NCBI GenBank assembly: GCA_010279815.1
Contig: QEOQ01000206.1
Location: 962,020-1,026,019, forward strand
Direction: 5' to 3'
Length of the DNA: 64,000 nt
DNA from: Brachionus plicatilis
Lineage: Eukaryota > Rotifera > Eurotatoria > Ploima > Brachionidae
Below are positions 23,457 to 35,054 of this stretch, piece after piece. The notes under the pieces were generated by a model. It made no database searches. It had not been told where the DNA came from and saw only the letters and a list, made by a program, of their open reading frames with translations. Each line of letters begins with the position of its first letter. The first letter of the stretch is position 1. A program made the position numbers and the translations under genes.

Positions 23457-24550
23457 GAAAAAACAGCAAAAATTATTAAATAAAGAAAATAAAATAATTT
23501 TTTTGCAAAAAAATTTATTTACGGCTGATTGATTAATTAAGTATTATGGTTATATTCTATTTATTACATCCCTAAACTTTAAACCTTTAAAAGTTGATTA
23601 AACTTATATATTTAATAAAAAAATAAATAAATAATATAAAATTAACAATAAATTCAGGAAATTTTCAAAAATAAATAAAAATTTCCATTATTAATATCAA
23701 ATTTTTAAAATAAGAAATAAAAATTGGATTTTTAATATAATGTAGTATCCCCAATCTACTATTTTCTGAGGTTTGCAGATTTATTACAGAGTTTTGCAGA
23801 ATCAGTATATTGGTGATACAAAGGATGTATCAGCTGCTACAATTTACAAAACATGTTTTGGTCCTTCAGAACTTAAGCTTTGGAATTTTTAATATTTTTT
23901 TTTTGTTTTTTGTACCAAATTTCACAATGCCAAAAAATTAATTTTGTCATGTATATGGCCTTTAAGTAAGTATTAACTTTTTAGATTGATTGGTTTAACA
24001 AAACCATTTATTTCATCAAAAATACCCTATAACCCTATTTTATAAATTCGTAATAAATTACCACTAAGTCTTTTTGTGGCTAAATTTAGTTCTTGCTATC
24101 TTTTTTCATAGCATAGACACATGATGCCCGGCACAAACTTCACCTTTGAACTGATTAGATGGTAATTTTCCTTTCTTTAAGTGAGGTCTTCAGATTGTAA
24201 CTGTATCCTTGAGATGAGATCGGGCAAAAAAACTTAGTTCTAAAAACGTTTCAGAGTCTTTTTAATTATTGAAAAATAAATTGAATTCCCTGAAACAAAC
24301 GATTGTAAAATTGACCTTATCACATATATAAAATAATGTGTTTCGAGTTTGAGAAAACTTAAAATTAAAAACAACATAGCATGGAGTTTTAAAACTACCT
24401 ATCCAAATTTTTTTTAATTTAAAATGAAAATTTTAAATTAAATTTTAATTGATTATTTCGGAAAATATAATTGAGACCAAAATTTTTTCATCTCAAAAGT
24501 TCAGATAAACGTGAGTCAATTGGCAATAGCTTATACGCTTTTTTAGTTAT
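23457..24550. other. Intergenic with a partial copy of foldback element 1
   Basis: Bases about 23865-23935 (AACTTAAGCTTTGG, then TTTTGTACCAAATTTCACAAT and GCC) match the loop and inner arm of the repeat at 8821-9142 (compare 9013-9075). The rest is A+T-rich with no supported gene. Confidence 0.6.
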
Positions 24551-24842
24551 TTATAAAAAATTTGCCAAAAGCCAAATACCTCTTTGACCAGAGTAATATT
24601 TCAAATTAGATTTTTTCCATAACCATTTTAACAGCAAATAAAAATTGTTTCCATCAAACTTCCAATATCCAATATTGTTACATTCTGAAGGATCAATAAG
24701 ATAAGATAAAAAAAATAAAATGGAACCTATTTTGTTGGTTGCTCCAAACTCTTTTTCAACCGAAATCGTATAAATGAAAGGATTTAAAAGCCAGCTATCG
24801 AAAATCCACAGACAATAAATAAAAAATACAAGAAAATAGGGT
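24551..24842 (-). CDS. Unidentified terminal exon of a membrane protein
   Basis: A TTTATTAG acceptor before 24842 opens a 292-base frame that runs to a TAA at 24551-24553. The peptide is protein-like, with hydrophobic segments and varied residues: YFLVFFIYCLWIFDSWLLNP, ISVEKEFGATNKIGSIL, SYLIDPSECNNIGYW and YYSGQRGIWLLANFL. It has no ATG of its own, so upstream exons must lie to the right (before HERPUD at 25535) or have been lost. I do not recognise the family; several membrane passes and a Cys/Trp-rich loop are all that can be said. Confidence 0.45.
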
Positions 24843-25104
24843 CTAATAAAAAAACTGAATTAATAGTTTTCTAATGATAGAGTAATTGATTGTGTTTTTT
24901 AAAAATTTTTATTTAAAAATTTTTTTAGTTACGAAAATAATATTTTTGATTCCGAGGTTCAATATCCAATAGTTAATGAATGCATTTAGATATTAAATAC
25001 TTAATAATAATTACGAGTGTAATAAATAGATATAATAATGTTTTTCGAGAGTTTATTAGCCTAATAGTACAGGAATTATCAGTACTTTTAATATGATTTA
25101 GCAA

Positions 25105-25217
25105 AATCCAGAGTTGTTTAAAAATCCCAAATCAAAGTCCAAGTTCAGACTGTTGAAAAAAAAAAAATTCCGGACTTGGACTTGACTTGAGACTTGTGAC
25201 TTTTAAACAACTCTCGC
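25105..25217. repeat. Short copy of foldback element 2
   Basis: Termini AGAGTTGTTTAAAAATC and GACTTTTAAACAACTCT are inverted repeats. Internal GTCCAAGTTCAGA pairs with TCCGGACTTGGAC. The same outer sequence (GACTTGACTTGAGACTTGTG) occurs in the element at 9136-9456, so they belong to one family; this copy lacks the low-complexity centre. Confidence 0.85.
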
Positions 25218-25534
25218 AAAATCTATTATTTTTCGAAAAATTTCTTATCACAGTTTCATAATGGCTATTATTTAATAGTCAATCGTAAATTGCTTTCATT
25301 CAATCCAAACTTTTTTATTCGATTTTATAATATTTGATAAAAAAACAACACAACAAAACGATTATTTAAAAGCTTTTCTTTAACAATTGAAATCTTTAAA
25401 AAATCATTGCATTAAACTAAAATTTTAACTTGAATAAATTATATTTTAAAAATTTTCAATCTATTTATAAGAAAAATTCCAATCTATATTTTCAACAATA
25501 ATCTATTTACAAAAACTGGTAAAAAATCAATTTA

Positions 25535-26786
25535 TCAGTTGATTGCTCTTGGACGTTCTGGTATTAGCGAAGTAAAGAATTTAAGTATAAAAGTAAATAT
25601 CAATCGCACAGTAGTTGGCTGCATTTGAACATGGGTTTGCTCTGTAGTATTTCTTTCTTCACGACCATTTTGCTCATTTTCCTCTCTTTCTCTGCGTTCT
25701 TGATTTACATTCTCCGGATTCTGGATAACCCTTCTTCTCTGCAGCTGAAGCCATCCTTTATGATAACTTAAAAAAATTATCAATAAAATTTTTTAAAAAA
25801 ATCCAAAACATTTTTACCATATTAAAATTATTGCGATTACAAAAATGAAAAAAAATCTTTCCAGGGATGAATAGTAGTAAACAATGCTTAATAAGATGAG
25901 AAATGAGACAACATTGTGGAGAGTTCCAAGCCAGTCATCTTCCCTATCAGCATCGTTATTCGCCTGGTTTCTTTCTACTCTGGGCGCCCGCTCTCGTTGT
26001 CTTGCTTGATCTTGCTGTTCTTGTCTTACTTCAGGCTGCTGACTTCCAGAAACCTCATCTACTGCTCTTCTTGCCGATTCGTGCCTAACTTGAGACAAGT
26101 TCGGATTAGAAGAATTTATGTAATTCATACTAAAAAAATCATCATTAAATGTCTTTTAATATTGAAAATGTTTATATTTTTACATACTACATGTTATTGT
26201 AGAGAGCCATTTGTTGCACATAGGAAGAGTACCATGGGTTGTTTTGAACTGGAACTCCGATTGACTGAAAATAGTTGAGCATACTGTTTAAAGTTAATTC
26301 ATATTGTTGTTTAGGTGACAATGTTGGATATGCTTGATCTTGGTTGGATTGATCAGGTACTGACTGTGAATTTGATTCAAGAGGTGTTGTCTCTGTTGAG
26401 TTAATTGATGAAGTGGAAGTTGTTGATTCTGATTCAGAATTTAAACTAGAATTAGGGGTCAGTTCATTATCCAAATCAGTTTCGCTCTCTTCAATTTTTT
26501 CTATTGTCGGCTTATGATTACCAGACGAGTGTACCAAGTGTAGAATATGTGATTCTACTCCTGATGTATGTCTTATGCATTCTTTTAATGAGAAATGGTC
26601 GTGAAGAAGTTTTCCTGAATAAATCAGACGAATTTCAGTCGAATTTGGTTTTCTTGGATAATTAGAACTCAAGTGCTCCTTCAAATCCTTGATGGTCCAA
26701 TCTAGAGAGCAAGAGTTGATTACGAAGTCCTCAAAATTTTGATTAGCTGCTTTGATAGTCAAACAAACTGTGCTGACATTTGCCAT
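25535..26786 (-). CDS. HERPUD2: HERPUD-type ER ubiquitin-like-domain protein (3 exons)
   Basis: Homologue of HERP/HERPUD2, an ER membrane protein that organises the HRD1 retrotranslocation complex in ER-associated degradation. Exons in transcript order: 26188-26786, 25818-26129, 25535-25766, giving 381 codons including the stop (human HERPUD2 406 aa). Residues about 8-80 form the ubiquitin-like domain (SLDWTIKDLKEHLSSNYP, EIRLIYSGKLLHDHFSLKE). A low-complexity S/T/E/Q linker follows, then DWLGTLHNVVSFLILLSIVY, the conserved hydrophobic hairpin, and the C-terminal motif FTSLIPERP shared with vertebrate HERPs. The open frame extends upstream to 26885, but the Met at 26786 lines up with the family start. 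HERPUD1 and HERPUD2 cannot be told apart with confidence; the length and C-terminus favour HERPUD2. Confidence 0.93.
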
Positions 26787-28799
26787 TTTCGAATTTCTAA
26801 TTAACTGAATTTTAGAATTATTCAAAGATTTTTTTTTTGATTTTTTTAAATAAATTCGGTACCTAATAAGAAAAAAACACGTCAATTATTACGCTTTTAG
26901 ATATTTGCTTATTTTTTACGATAATAAATAATAAAATATTATAATTTGAAGCATACATTTCAAAAATTTGCATTTTTATTTTATTTTGTGCAAAAAAATA
27001 TTTCAATTAGGTTTTAAATATTTTATCCAAGGTAAAGCCATTGAAATTGACCGATCAAACTCAAGTTTCAATCTTTGCCCAAAATTTTGATGTAAATATT
27101 TTTATCAATTAACATTGTTTTAAATTAGAATTAAAATATTATATGTTACTTGAATCAAATATGGCTTTAAATGAATGTAATCTTTTAAAATATTAATAAG
27201 TCGCATACCTTTCTTTCTTTTTTTATGTTGATTTTTTAGCGGTGAAAATGTAAATAGGTATTTTTTTTTGCAAATTCAAAAATATTTAAATTTTTTTATT
27301 TTTTCAAAATCTGTATGAATTGTGTAAATTTTATTGAATATTGAAAGCTTAAATATAGACAATTTAAACATTTATATTTTTATCCCAAAGCTAATAATTA
27401 ATATTGAGCAAAAATTTTTCAAATTCTTATTAATTAGCATCGTTTAAGCTTTATTATATATTTTTCCTAATTTTTGATTGCATATAAATGCATTTTTCAA
27501 AAGACGATAAACATGGTAAGCTGGCTTGTATAAAATAGAATAGATTTTCTGAAATTAGTCAATTTACAAGACTGAATCTTTTGATTATTGCCTTGAAGAA
27601 AGTGTTAAGTTTAGCTCGAAATTTGAACAGGGAACCAGGAATTTTTATTTAAGGTCAAATTTGATTTCAGAAGCATTAATGCTTTACATGATTAGTTTTC
27701 TATTTAATTTATTAAATCGTGAGATAGGCTGTACTTCCTATTTCATTGTACAAAATTTCTTTAAATTAAAAATATTTAACCAAACCGCAGAATTAAATTT
27801 GAAAATGCAGAAAAATTCCTTTTTTCCACGTCAAATTCCGCTTCAATATAGAGTAAAAATGGAAAATCTTTATCAAAAAATTATTTGCATTTAAAGAAAA
27901 TTATCAAGTATTATATTTTAAAATTTTGTTCTAAAGATTTTAATTGAATATCAAAAAAAAGAGAGGAAAAGTTAACAAAATATTAAAAAATTTCAATCTA
28001 CGGACTGTCAAAAAAAATTTACTAATTATTGAATTCTTAGGATATTCCCGGCTAATTTTGAAAATTATTGTAACGATTGCTTCGAAAAATTTGTTAAAAT
28101 TTACTTTATTTAATGATAATTATCACTTGAAAGAATTTGATAGATTTTATTCAATTATTGATAAAAATTTTTCGACTTTTTTAGTAAAAAAAAAATTGCT
28201 TAATATAACAAACTTTTAATTTTTTTTTTGAAAATTATTTTTTTAAGCTCTAAATTTAATCTTGGCAATACTTTAATAAATTTTACTCCAAAAACAAACA
28301 ACACCTGAATTAATTTATTAACTTATCGAGAGAAACAATACAAATGGTTTTTAACTTAAAAAAGTAAAAGACTTTTTTGTCAATGATTTTAATTATTTTT
28401 CTAAAAAGATATATTGTTTCTGATTCGATTTTTTCTCTAATCTTTTCAATTCTAAATTTGTATTCTATATTCTGTGTTTTTTCTATTTAAAATTCGCCAA
28501 TGTGACATGATAATTAATAAATTAAAAAATTTTTCTAATTTTTTAAAAAATATTTTGGATTAAAAAAACACGAAAAAATGGCTGTTGATTAAATGTGTTT
28601 AAAATGTCAAAAATTTTTATTAAAATTATGTATTAAATAGATTTTTGCGTCACGGAAACATTTCGAGGAGAATTAAATGGCATACTTGGAAATGCTCCTA
28701 GAGCTTTATTGAAAATAAGAAAATTTGAAATTAAATACTCATTGATAAACGCCAAAAATTAAAAGCCATTTGCATTAGCAAGTAATTTTATGCACCAAT
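26787..28799. other. Intergenic, no supported gene
   Basis: A+T-rich spacer upstream of HERPUD. Two plus-strand ATG frames (27661-27894 and 27944-28219) are made of Lys/Asn/Ile/Leu/Phe as expected for chance frames in this composition, with no motif or splice context, so they are not called. Confidence 0.5.
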
Positions 28800-29335
28800 T
28801 GGTGTTGTAGATATTCAACTAAAATGCTTTGAAAGCTCTACATACCTGAAAGGCGTGATCAGTAAAAAAGAAGCCATTAAAGTCTAGAAATGCCTTCTTC
28901 AGAATTAAGCTTGTTTGAAAGTTGTTTTATCTCAGCTTTAGGAGCATTATATCTTTAAAACAATTTAACTAAATCAGCGCTTCTTTATGGATCCGAAATT
29001 GGTAGAATGGATTTACATTGAATCGAAATATTTCAAAATGGGTGCTGAAAATATCACGTATCCTATGGCCAAATGTGATTTTAAACGGAGAGTTGAATAC
29101 AAAAGTAAGAACTGAACCAGTTTGTACAAAACAGTAGATAGAATCCCTAGAGTCACATTATTGTAGATGATTAAAGAGAAAAACGATGCAAAAAGACCAA
29201 ATATTACTAGGAGAAGTTGAAAGAAAGCTTTTAAAGGTGAAATTTAAACGCGACAAAGCAGAAATAGCCGTCAAAGACAGGCCAGCATTGAGAAAACGTT
29301 TAAATGCCTAAAGAAGAGAAAATTTGAAGAAGAAG
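28800..29335 (+). pseudogene. Decayed LINE reverse transcriptase, C-terminal part
   Basis: Fragments in shifting frames recall the end of a non-LTR reverse transcriptase: FESSTYLKGVIS at about 28828 (family F.YLG..I), then TKSALLYGSE at 28968-28997 (family .LLYGSE.W). The following stretch (about 29037-29090) reads like the usual ISRILWPN segment. Stops and frame changes throughout mean it cannot be expressed as a protein. This is an old insertion in the spacer between HERPUD and AIG1. Confidence 0.7.
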
Positions 29336-29631
29336 AATACTTAAAAAATACTCTTTTATTTTTAACAAAAATGATAATTCTCAAACTGCTTTTGAGACTA
29401 AATTATTGCAATTCTTTTAATTATTTATTAAGTTTCATATTCAAATTAGATTTTTATAAAAATCCTTTCTGTATAATAATGACTTCAAGTTTATAAAATT
29501 ATGATGCTTTTTATGTTTCAATCAATAATTACTTTTTAATAAGAAATATTTTTTACCAACTGGAAGTTACATTCTCTTTTTTCTTAAATCAAAATTTAAA
29601 ATTTTTTAATTTTTTTTATTCACATCTAGAA

Positions 29632-30456
29632 ATGAGCAAAACAACGATTTACGGATTATTTTTGTATCTAAGCATTACAGGTTTTTACACTGTAGCTATG
29701 ATAAGAGATTTATTTTTTAATAAGAGAACTGACTTATACAAATCATTTGGAGGCAGATTCAAATATTTGACAATTTTAAATTTAGTAAGCCACAGCATTT
29801 AGAAAAAAATTAATTAATTTTTTTCTTAAGTATGTGCATTATGGCTATTTCATCATAAGTTCATTTTTGGCAATGGCTGAATTGTCGATGTCTAAAAAAA
29901 ATTCCAAAGTTTTTACTAAAGTGAAACAGTTTTGTAATCTGGTTTATACTTCAATAGTTTTTCCAGTCGGACTTGTAAGCGAATAATTAAATAAATAAAT
30001 TAGTTTTAAATTCTTATATAGTTTGTAGCAATTACATTTTGGGGAATATTCATTTTTGATCGAGAGCTCATTTTTCCAAAGGCAGTTGATCATTTGATAC
30101 CAATATGGCAAAACCATTTATTGCATACTCTGCCTTTAGTGGCACCGCTTTTGGAAAACTTTTTTACAAAGCATTTCTATCGTGATTCTTTTTTTATTGG
30201 AGTTTTACCAACTTTTTTTCTTGCCAGTTTTTACATCATCTGGGTACTGGTCGTGTCTAGTGTTGGTGGAATTTGGGCTTATCCAATACTAGAAGTTCTT
30301 TCCCCAACTAATCGAGCCATATTTTTTGGAGTTTCACTTTTGTTTATGGGATTATTGTACCAAGCAGGAAAAATGGTTAATGTGATTTTGTGGCCAAGTG
30401 AAGAAACCACTCAGTCGAAAAGAATCAAATCGAAAGTTAAGCGAAAATTTAATTAA
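29632..30456 (+). CDS. AIG1: AIG1/ADTRP-family fatty-acid ester hydrolase (3 exons)
   Basis: Multi-pass membrane threonine hydrolase; mammalian AIG1 and ADTRP cleave fatty acid esters of hydroxy fatty acids. Exons 29632-29784, 29831-29974 and 30022-30456 (introns 46 and 47 bases) give 244 codons including the stop, the usual family length. The reported catalytic pair is conserved: Thr in GGRFKYLTILNL (residue 46) and His in NHLLHTLPL (residue 134). Other family marks are FDRELIFPK and GIWAYPILEVLSP. Several hydrophobic segments fit the five- or six-helix topology. The C-terminal tail is basic (KRIKSKVKRKF). The name AIG1 rather than ADTRP is a choice; the sequence predates that vertebrate split. 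Confidence 0.92.
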
Positions 30457-30963
30457 ACAGATTAACACAATCAATATTTAGGTCTCTTTTTGTCCAGTTT
30501 TAGATTATTAGTGATAATTTTTAAAAAATAATTATTAAAATTTCAAATAAAATATTTTAAATCATTCAAATTCTTTTTTAAATTCATTTATTGAAAATTT
30601 TGTTTTAATAAATAATTGATTCACTTTTAAAAGATTATTTTCAAATATGAATTTTACAATTTATTTTATAATCATATTTTCCATAAAAATGTGTATTTGA
30701 CATCTTACCTCCTATTTAGAGTAAATATTTAATATTCAATAGTATCGAAGATATCACTTGTATCACTGAACCAAGAACATTAAAAAAGTTACTAATTAAT
30801 CTGTTTATTGACTTTGGAATTTATCAATCAATGTTTTCAGATGAAGTTCTTAAGCTTGAACTAAGAGAATCTAAAATAATTTTTAAGTTAAGTTTAAGAT
30901 CACAATTTTTAGAATAAAAATTTTGAAGTCAAAATGAATTTATTTTTATATATTAACATAGCG
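30457..30963. other. A+T-rich spacer
   Basis: No open frame, repeat or RNA gene recognised. AATAAA at about 30546 could serve the AIG1 transcript. Confidence 0.5.
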
Positions 30964-31709
30964 TACCGTAAACCCTTGCGCATAGGCGCAGCAGTTAATA
31001 CCAAGCCCTACAACTACCGCAATGCGGCTAATCCCAGTCATTTCATGTAAAAAAAAATTAAAATTGAATTAAAAAGATTTTTCGCGCCTAAGACAGGATC
31101 CGGGATTTACCATGTGGTAAACCCAGGAATTTGTCGTTTTACCGCACCAAAACTGATTCATAACCGCGAAAAAAAAAATTAAAATAAGCATTTAAATGCC
31201 GTTATAGGTCGATTTTAATTTAAAAGTTTCGAAACAACCGCATGCGGTAAAATTAAGTTTTTAAGGAAAAAAAAACATTTTTTAAAAAAAGAAAAAAATT
31301 GATTAAAAATTGGTTCAAAAGAAAAGCCTAGAAAAAAAGAAAAAAGAAAAATTGCAAAACCAACTTTTTTAAATTTTTTTCTTTTTTTAAAAAATGTTTT
31401 TTTTTCCTTAAAAACTTAATTTAACCGCATGCGGTTGTTTCGAAACTTTTAAATTAAAATCGACCTATAACGGCATTTAAATGCTTATTTTAATTTTTTT
31501 TTTCGCGGTTATGAATCAGTTTTTGGTGCGGTAAAACGACAAATTCCTGGGTTTACCACATGGTAAATCCCGGATCCTGTCTTAGGCGCGAAAAATCTTT
31601 TTAATTCAATTTTAATTTTTTTTTACATGAAATGACTGGGATTAGCCGCATTGCGGTAGTTGTAGGGCTTGGTATTAACTGCTGCGCCTATGCGCAAGGG
31701 TTTACGGTA
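30964..31709. mobile_element. 746 bp near-perfect palindromic element (type A)
   Basis: The arms (about 30966-31300 and 31368-31707) are near-exact reverse complements, joined by an A+T-rich loop of roughly 70 bases. Termini are CCGTAAACCCTTGCGC and its complement, flanked on both sides by TA, consistent with a TA target duplication. There is no open frame for a transposase, so it would be a non-autonomous foldback or MITE-like element. The first bases (TACCGTAnnCCCTTG) match the element at 53174-53685. The arms are richer in G+C than the surroundings. The near-identity of the arms suggests recent insertion or arm-to-arm gene conversion. Confidence 0.9.
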
Positions 31710-32612
31710 ATACTTAAAAAATGATTTAAAATTTCGTTTTTTACATGATTTTCAATTTTTAATGCAAAAATTATTTTCGAATGATAGAAATTTTCTAAAT
31801 TAAAATTTAAATTTAAATTTAAATTTAAATTTAAATACTTCAGTATTATTTTTAATTAAAAAAAGTTTAAAACAAAGATGAAAAATTATTATTAGATTAA
31901 TTATTATTTATTATTTGATAGATCTCGTGGTTTTAGAAATTGATTGCTTTTATTTTTTGTTACAAAAAATGAAAATTAAAGGTTAATTATTTTCAATCAT
32001 CAAAAAAACTTTTGAATTTCATTTTCATTTACTTTTCTGCTTAATAATTTTATGAAAATATTCTAAAATTTAAAATTAAGGAAAATTTTTTTAAATATTT
32101 TAAAATTCATCCATGGTTCTCTTAATCTTTTTTTAAGCTTTCGAACCAGTGAAATTTCATTACGTAATTCTCATAATTGCAAAAATAGTTACAAGGTTTT
32201 TGCTCTTAAATATTTTAATACTAGTTTTTCATTCAAATTTTAACTTATTGATAAAATTTTACAATTATTTACATTTTATTTTAGTTTTCAATGAGTGTGA
32301 GCATGTGCAACGTGCCAAATGGTCGAGTTAGATTCCTGGACTATCTTAAAAAATTAATTATAACTGATGATGAAAAATTCAACCACCTCGACAATTAACT
32401 TAGTATTTAAATACAATAAAAAATACAACATAAAGTTTCTCTTGTGGAATTGTTTCACGAAAAACTTTTTCAGAACAGAACCACACACTTTTTTTTAAAA
32501 TTATTGTTGGTTAAAAAATTTTTTTTCTTTTATTTTAATAAATAAATACAGAAAAAATATAATTAAAATAATTAAAGATTTAATTTGGATTTTTTACGAG
32601 AAAAAAAAAATT
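31710..32612. other. A+T-rich spacer with a TTAAAT tandem run
   Basis: Bases about 31803-31838 are a simple TTAAAT repeat. An open frame at 32149-32331 has no features of a gene. Nothing else recognised until the tRNA. Confidence 0.5.
32601..32612 (-). terminator. Pol III T-run terminator of tRNA-Glu
   Basis: Read on the minus strand, a run of about ten T residues begins a few bases after the tRNA 3' end, the standard RNA polymerase III stop. Confidence 0.8.
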
Positions 32613-32684
32613 TTCCCGTGCCGGGAATTGAACCCGGGCCTTGACGGTGAGAGCGTCAAATCCTAACCACTAGACCACGCGGGA
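32613..32684 (-). tRNA. tRNA-Glu (anticodon CTC)
   Basis: Cloverleaf of 72 bases with discriminator A. The A box (TGGTCTAGTGG) and B box (GGTTCAATTCC) are intact. The anticodon stem TGACG/CGTCA holds the loop CTCTCAC, giving anticodon CTC at 32649-32651. The T arm CCGGG/CCCGG is perfect. The acceptor stem TCCCGCG/CACGGGA pairs except position 6:67 (C opposite A), a mismatch worth noting. No intron and no encoded CCA. Confidence 0.95.
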
Positions 32685-33284
32685 TCTGATCTTACTTTAT
32701 CCTTAACTAACTAAAATATTCTTCAGACATTACTTAAATGCTAATTCAGATCAAATTTTATTTTTTTTACTTTGGAATATTCCCCTCTATTTCGTTGTTG
32801 AATTAATTTTAAATAAAAGATAGACCAAATGATAAAGGATAAAACTAAAACTAGGTTTGTAGATAACCAAAGCACAAATATTTAAAGCTCCCAATCCAAG
32901 ACTTTTTATCCGTATTTGAAATTCTTTAAATTTTAGTCACGGGATCGCATTTTATATTTAAAAAAAAAATAATTTAGCTGAATATCACTAGAATTAAAAT
33001 TTTTAAATGAAAGAAATTATGGTCTAGTGCAAAGTCATCATTTAACTATCATGAAATTAGTTTGAAGTTTGAGACTTCACAACTCTAAAGCATATGCATA
33101 TTTGATAAATCAGTCAAAAGGCATCATTCAGAAATTTTCTCCATGTTCATATACAAGTCCAATGAAATTCTTACATAAAATGTTAAAAATATCATATAAA
33201 AATGCGCTTTTAATTCTAAAAAAAAATTATTTTTAATTTTAAAGAAATTTATAAGCTTTATTGATTTTGTTTTTGTTTAAAAAG
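32685..33284. other. Spacer between tRNA-Glu and cathepsin L
   Basis: A+T-rich; presumably includes the tRNA 5' flank and the cathepsin L promoter. No specific site could be supported. Confidence 0.5.
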
Positions 33285-34373
33285 ATGCTCAAATTGTTGA
33301 AAATTTTTGTTATTACAATTTGTTTTTCGGTTGCATTCGGCATCAGAGATGACTTGGTGCAGCATTTGTGGAACAAATTCAAGAAAAGTCATGGTAAAGC
33401 ATATTTAGGAGCCGAACTAGAGTCATATAGATTCGGAATTTTTAAAAAAAATATCGATATGATTGAAAAACATAACCAAGACTATTCAGATGGTTTGGTC
33501 ACTTATAGACTCGGAATAAATGGTTTTGCTGATTGGACTCCTCAAGAATTCAGGGAAAGATTACTAGGAACTAGAGTAAATCGAACGCGAGGACTTAAAA
33601 GTGTCGGAAGATTTTTGAGACTTCCAAAGAGTGTTCAAATACCTGATAAAATTGACTGGAGAGAAGAAGGTGCAGTTACTCCTGTGAAAAATCAGGGTCA
33701 ATGCGGTTCTTGCTGGGCTTTCTCTACCACAGGATCTATGGAGGGTGCACATTTCCGTCTTACTGGTAACCTTGTATCACTTTCTGAACAGCAATTGGTA
33801 GACTGTTCAGGTGATTATGATAACAATGGATGTAATGGTGGCCTAATGGATAATGCTTTCACTTACGTAAAAGAAATCGGAGGTCTAGAAGCCGAAGATT
33901 CGTATCCTTATACAGCCAAAGTAAAACACATAGCTTATTTTTTTCTTTTTGTTTAAATCTAATTAAAGGAAGGAAAATGTAAATTTGATAAATCAAAAGT
34001 TGTTGCCAAGTGTTCAGGATTCGTGGATGTTAAATCTGGAGATGAAAAAGCTTTAAAAGAAGCCATTGCTACTCAAGGACCAGTTTCAGTAGCAATTGAT
34101 GTGACTGAGGAAAGATTTATGTTCTATAAAGATGGCATTTTTGTCGATGATAGCTGCGAAAGTGGTGAAGACGCGTTGAATCATGGTGTATTGGCTGTTG
34201 GCTATGGAAGGAATGCCACTCTAGATGGAAAAGAAATGGATTATTGGATTGTTAAAAATTCTTGGGGACCATCGTGGGGAATGAATGGATACATTCTTAT
34301 GGCCAGAAATGAGGATAATATGTGCGGTGTTAGCACGGCTGCTTCCTATCCATTAATGAAGCACGATGATTAA
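33285..34373 (+). CDS. CTSL: Cathepsin L-like papain-family cysteine protease (2 exons)
   Basis: Secreted or lysosomal endopeptidase made as a preproenzyme. Exons 33285-33920 and 33969-34373 (48-base intron) give 347 codons including the stop, typical length. A signal peptide covers about residues 1-19. The I29 propeptide has the ERFNIN pattern ([19 protein letters not shown]) and GINGFAD. The mature enzyme starts near [11 protein letters not shown]. The catalytic residues are all present: Gln137 and Cys143 in [12 protein letters not shown], His284 in [11 protein letters not shown], Asn309 in [10 protein letters not shown]. The GCNGG motif (NGCNGGLM) is the cathepsin L-type S2 region. The start at 33285 is the first Met, directly before the signal peptide. 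Confidence 0.97.
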
Positions 34374-35054
34374 ATTATTGATTTAACTTAACTTATTAGA
34401 TTTTAACTTTTTTCGAAATTTTTAATCAATATAATTTTTAAAAATTAAAGAAATTTTTTTTTCGCCTTATTTCATGATGCTGAATTAAAATGAAAACTTA
34501 GATTAAAATTTAAACATCAAATACTTAAATTAAATTATAAAAGATGGAATTTTATGTTATTTGTCTCAAATTAAAACGAAAAATTGTTTAAAAAATAACG
34601 ATATAGCAATAGCTTGTAAATAATAATTAAATTTTTAAACTAAATTTTATTTCTTTTAAAGATCTTGTTTAATTTTGATTTGAAAAATTTTCTATTTAAT
34701 TTTGGGCTAATAAAAAACGATTTTTTTTAAACCAGTTAATAATATAAAGATAGAAAATAGTCAATTAAAAAAGATAAATATTTAATTAAAAATTTTAACT
34801 ACATTAGTCAAATAAAAATGACAATAAAAATATAAAAAAAATCAGATTATCATTTAGATATACTAAATTGATTTTGAGATCAAGGAAAATTTCGGAAAAA
34901 AGCTTGATTATTGCTTAGTGATCATCTAAAGTGGTATCATAGATTTCATGAACAAATTGACTCAAGTTTAAAAGAAAAATAAATATCATAAATAAAACTT
35001 CTTTGGTCCAAACGAGTCGCAGTGTTTATTGCGATCGTAATCCTCCTTTATTCA
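34374..35054. other. Intergenic spacer
   Basis: A+T-rich with no supported gene. The last ten bases (35045-35054, CCTTTATTCA) are the left copy of the target duplication of the element that follows. Confidence 0.5.

Noticed and set aside
27661..28219. Two plus-strand frames of 77 and 91 codons
   Set aside because: Composition is that of random A+T-rich DNA, with no motif, no splice sites and no similarity I recognise.
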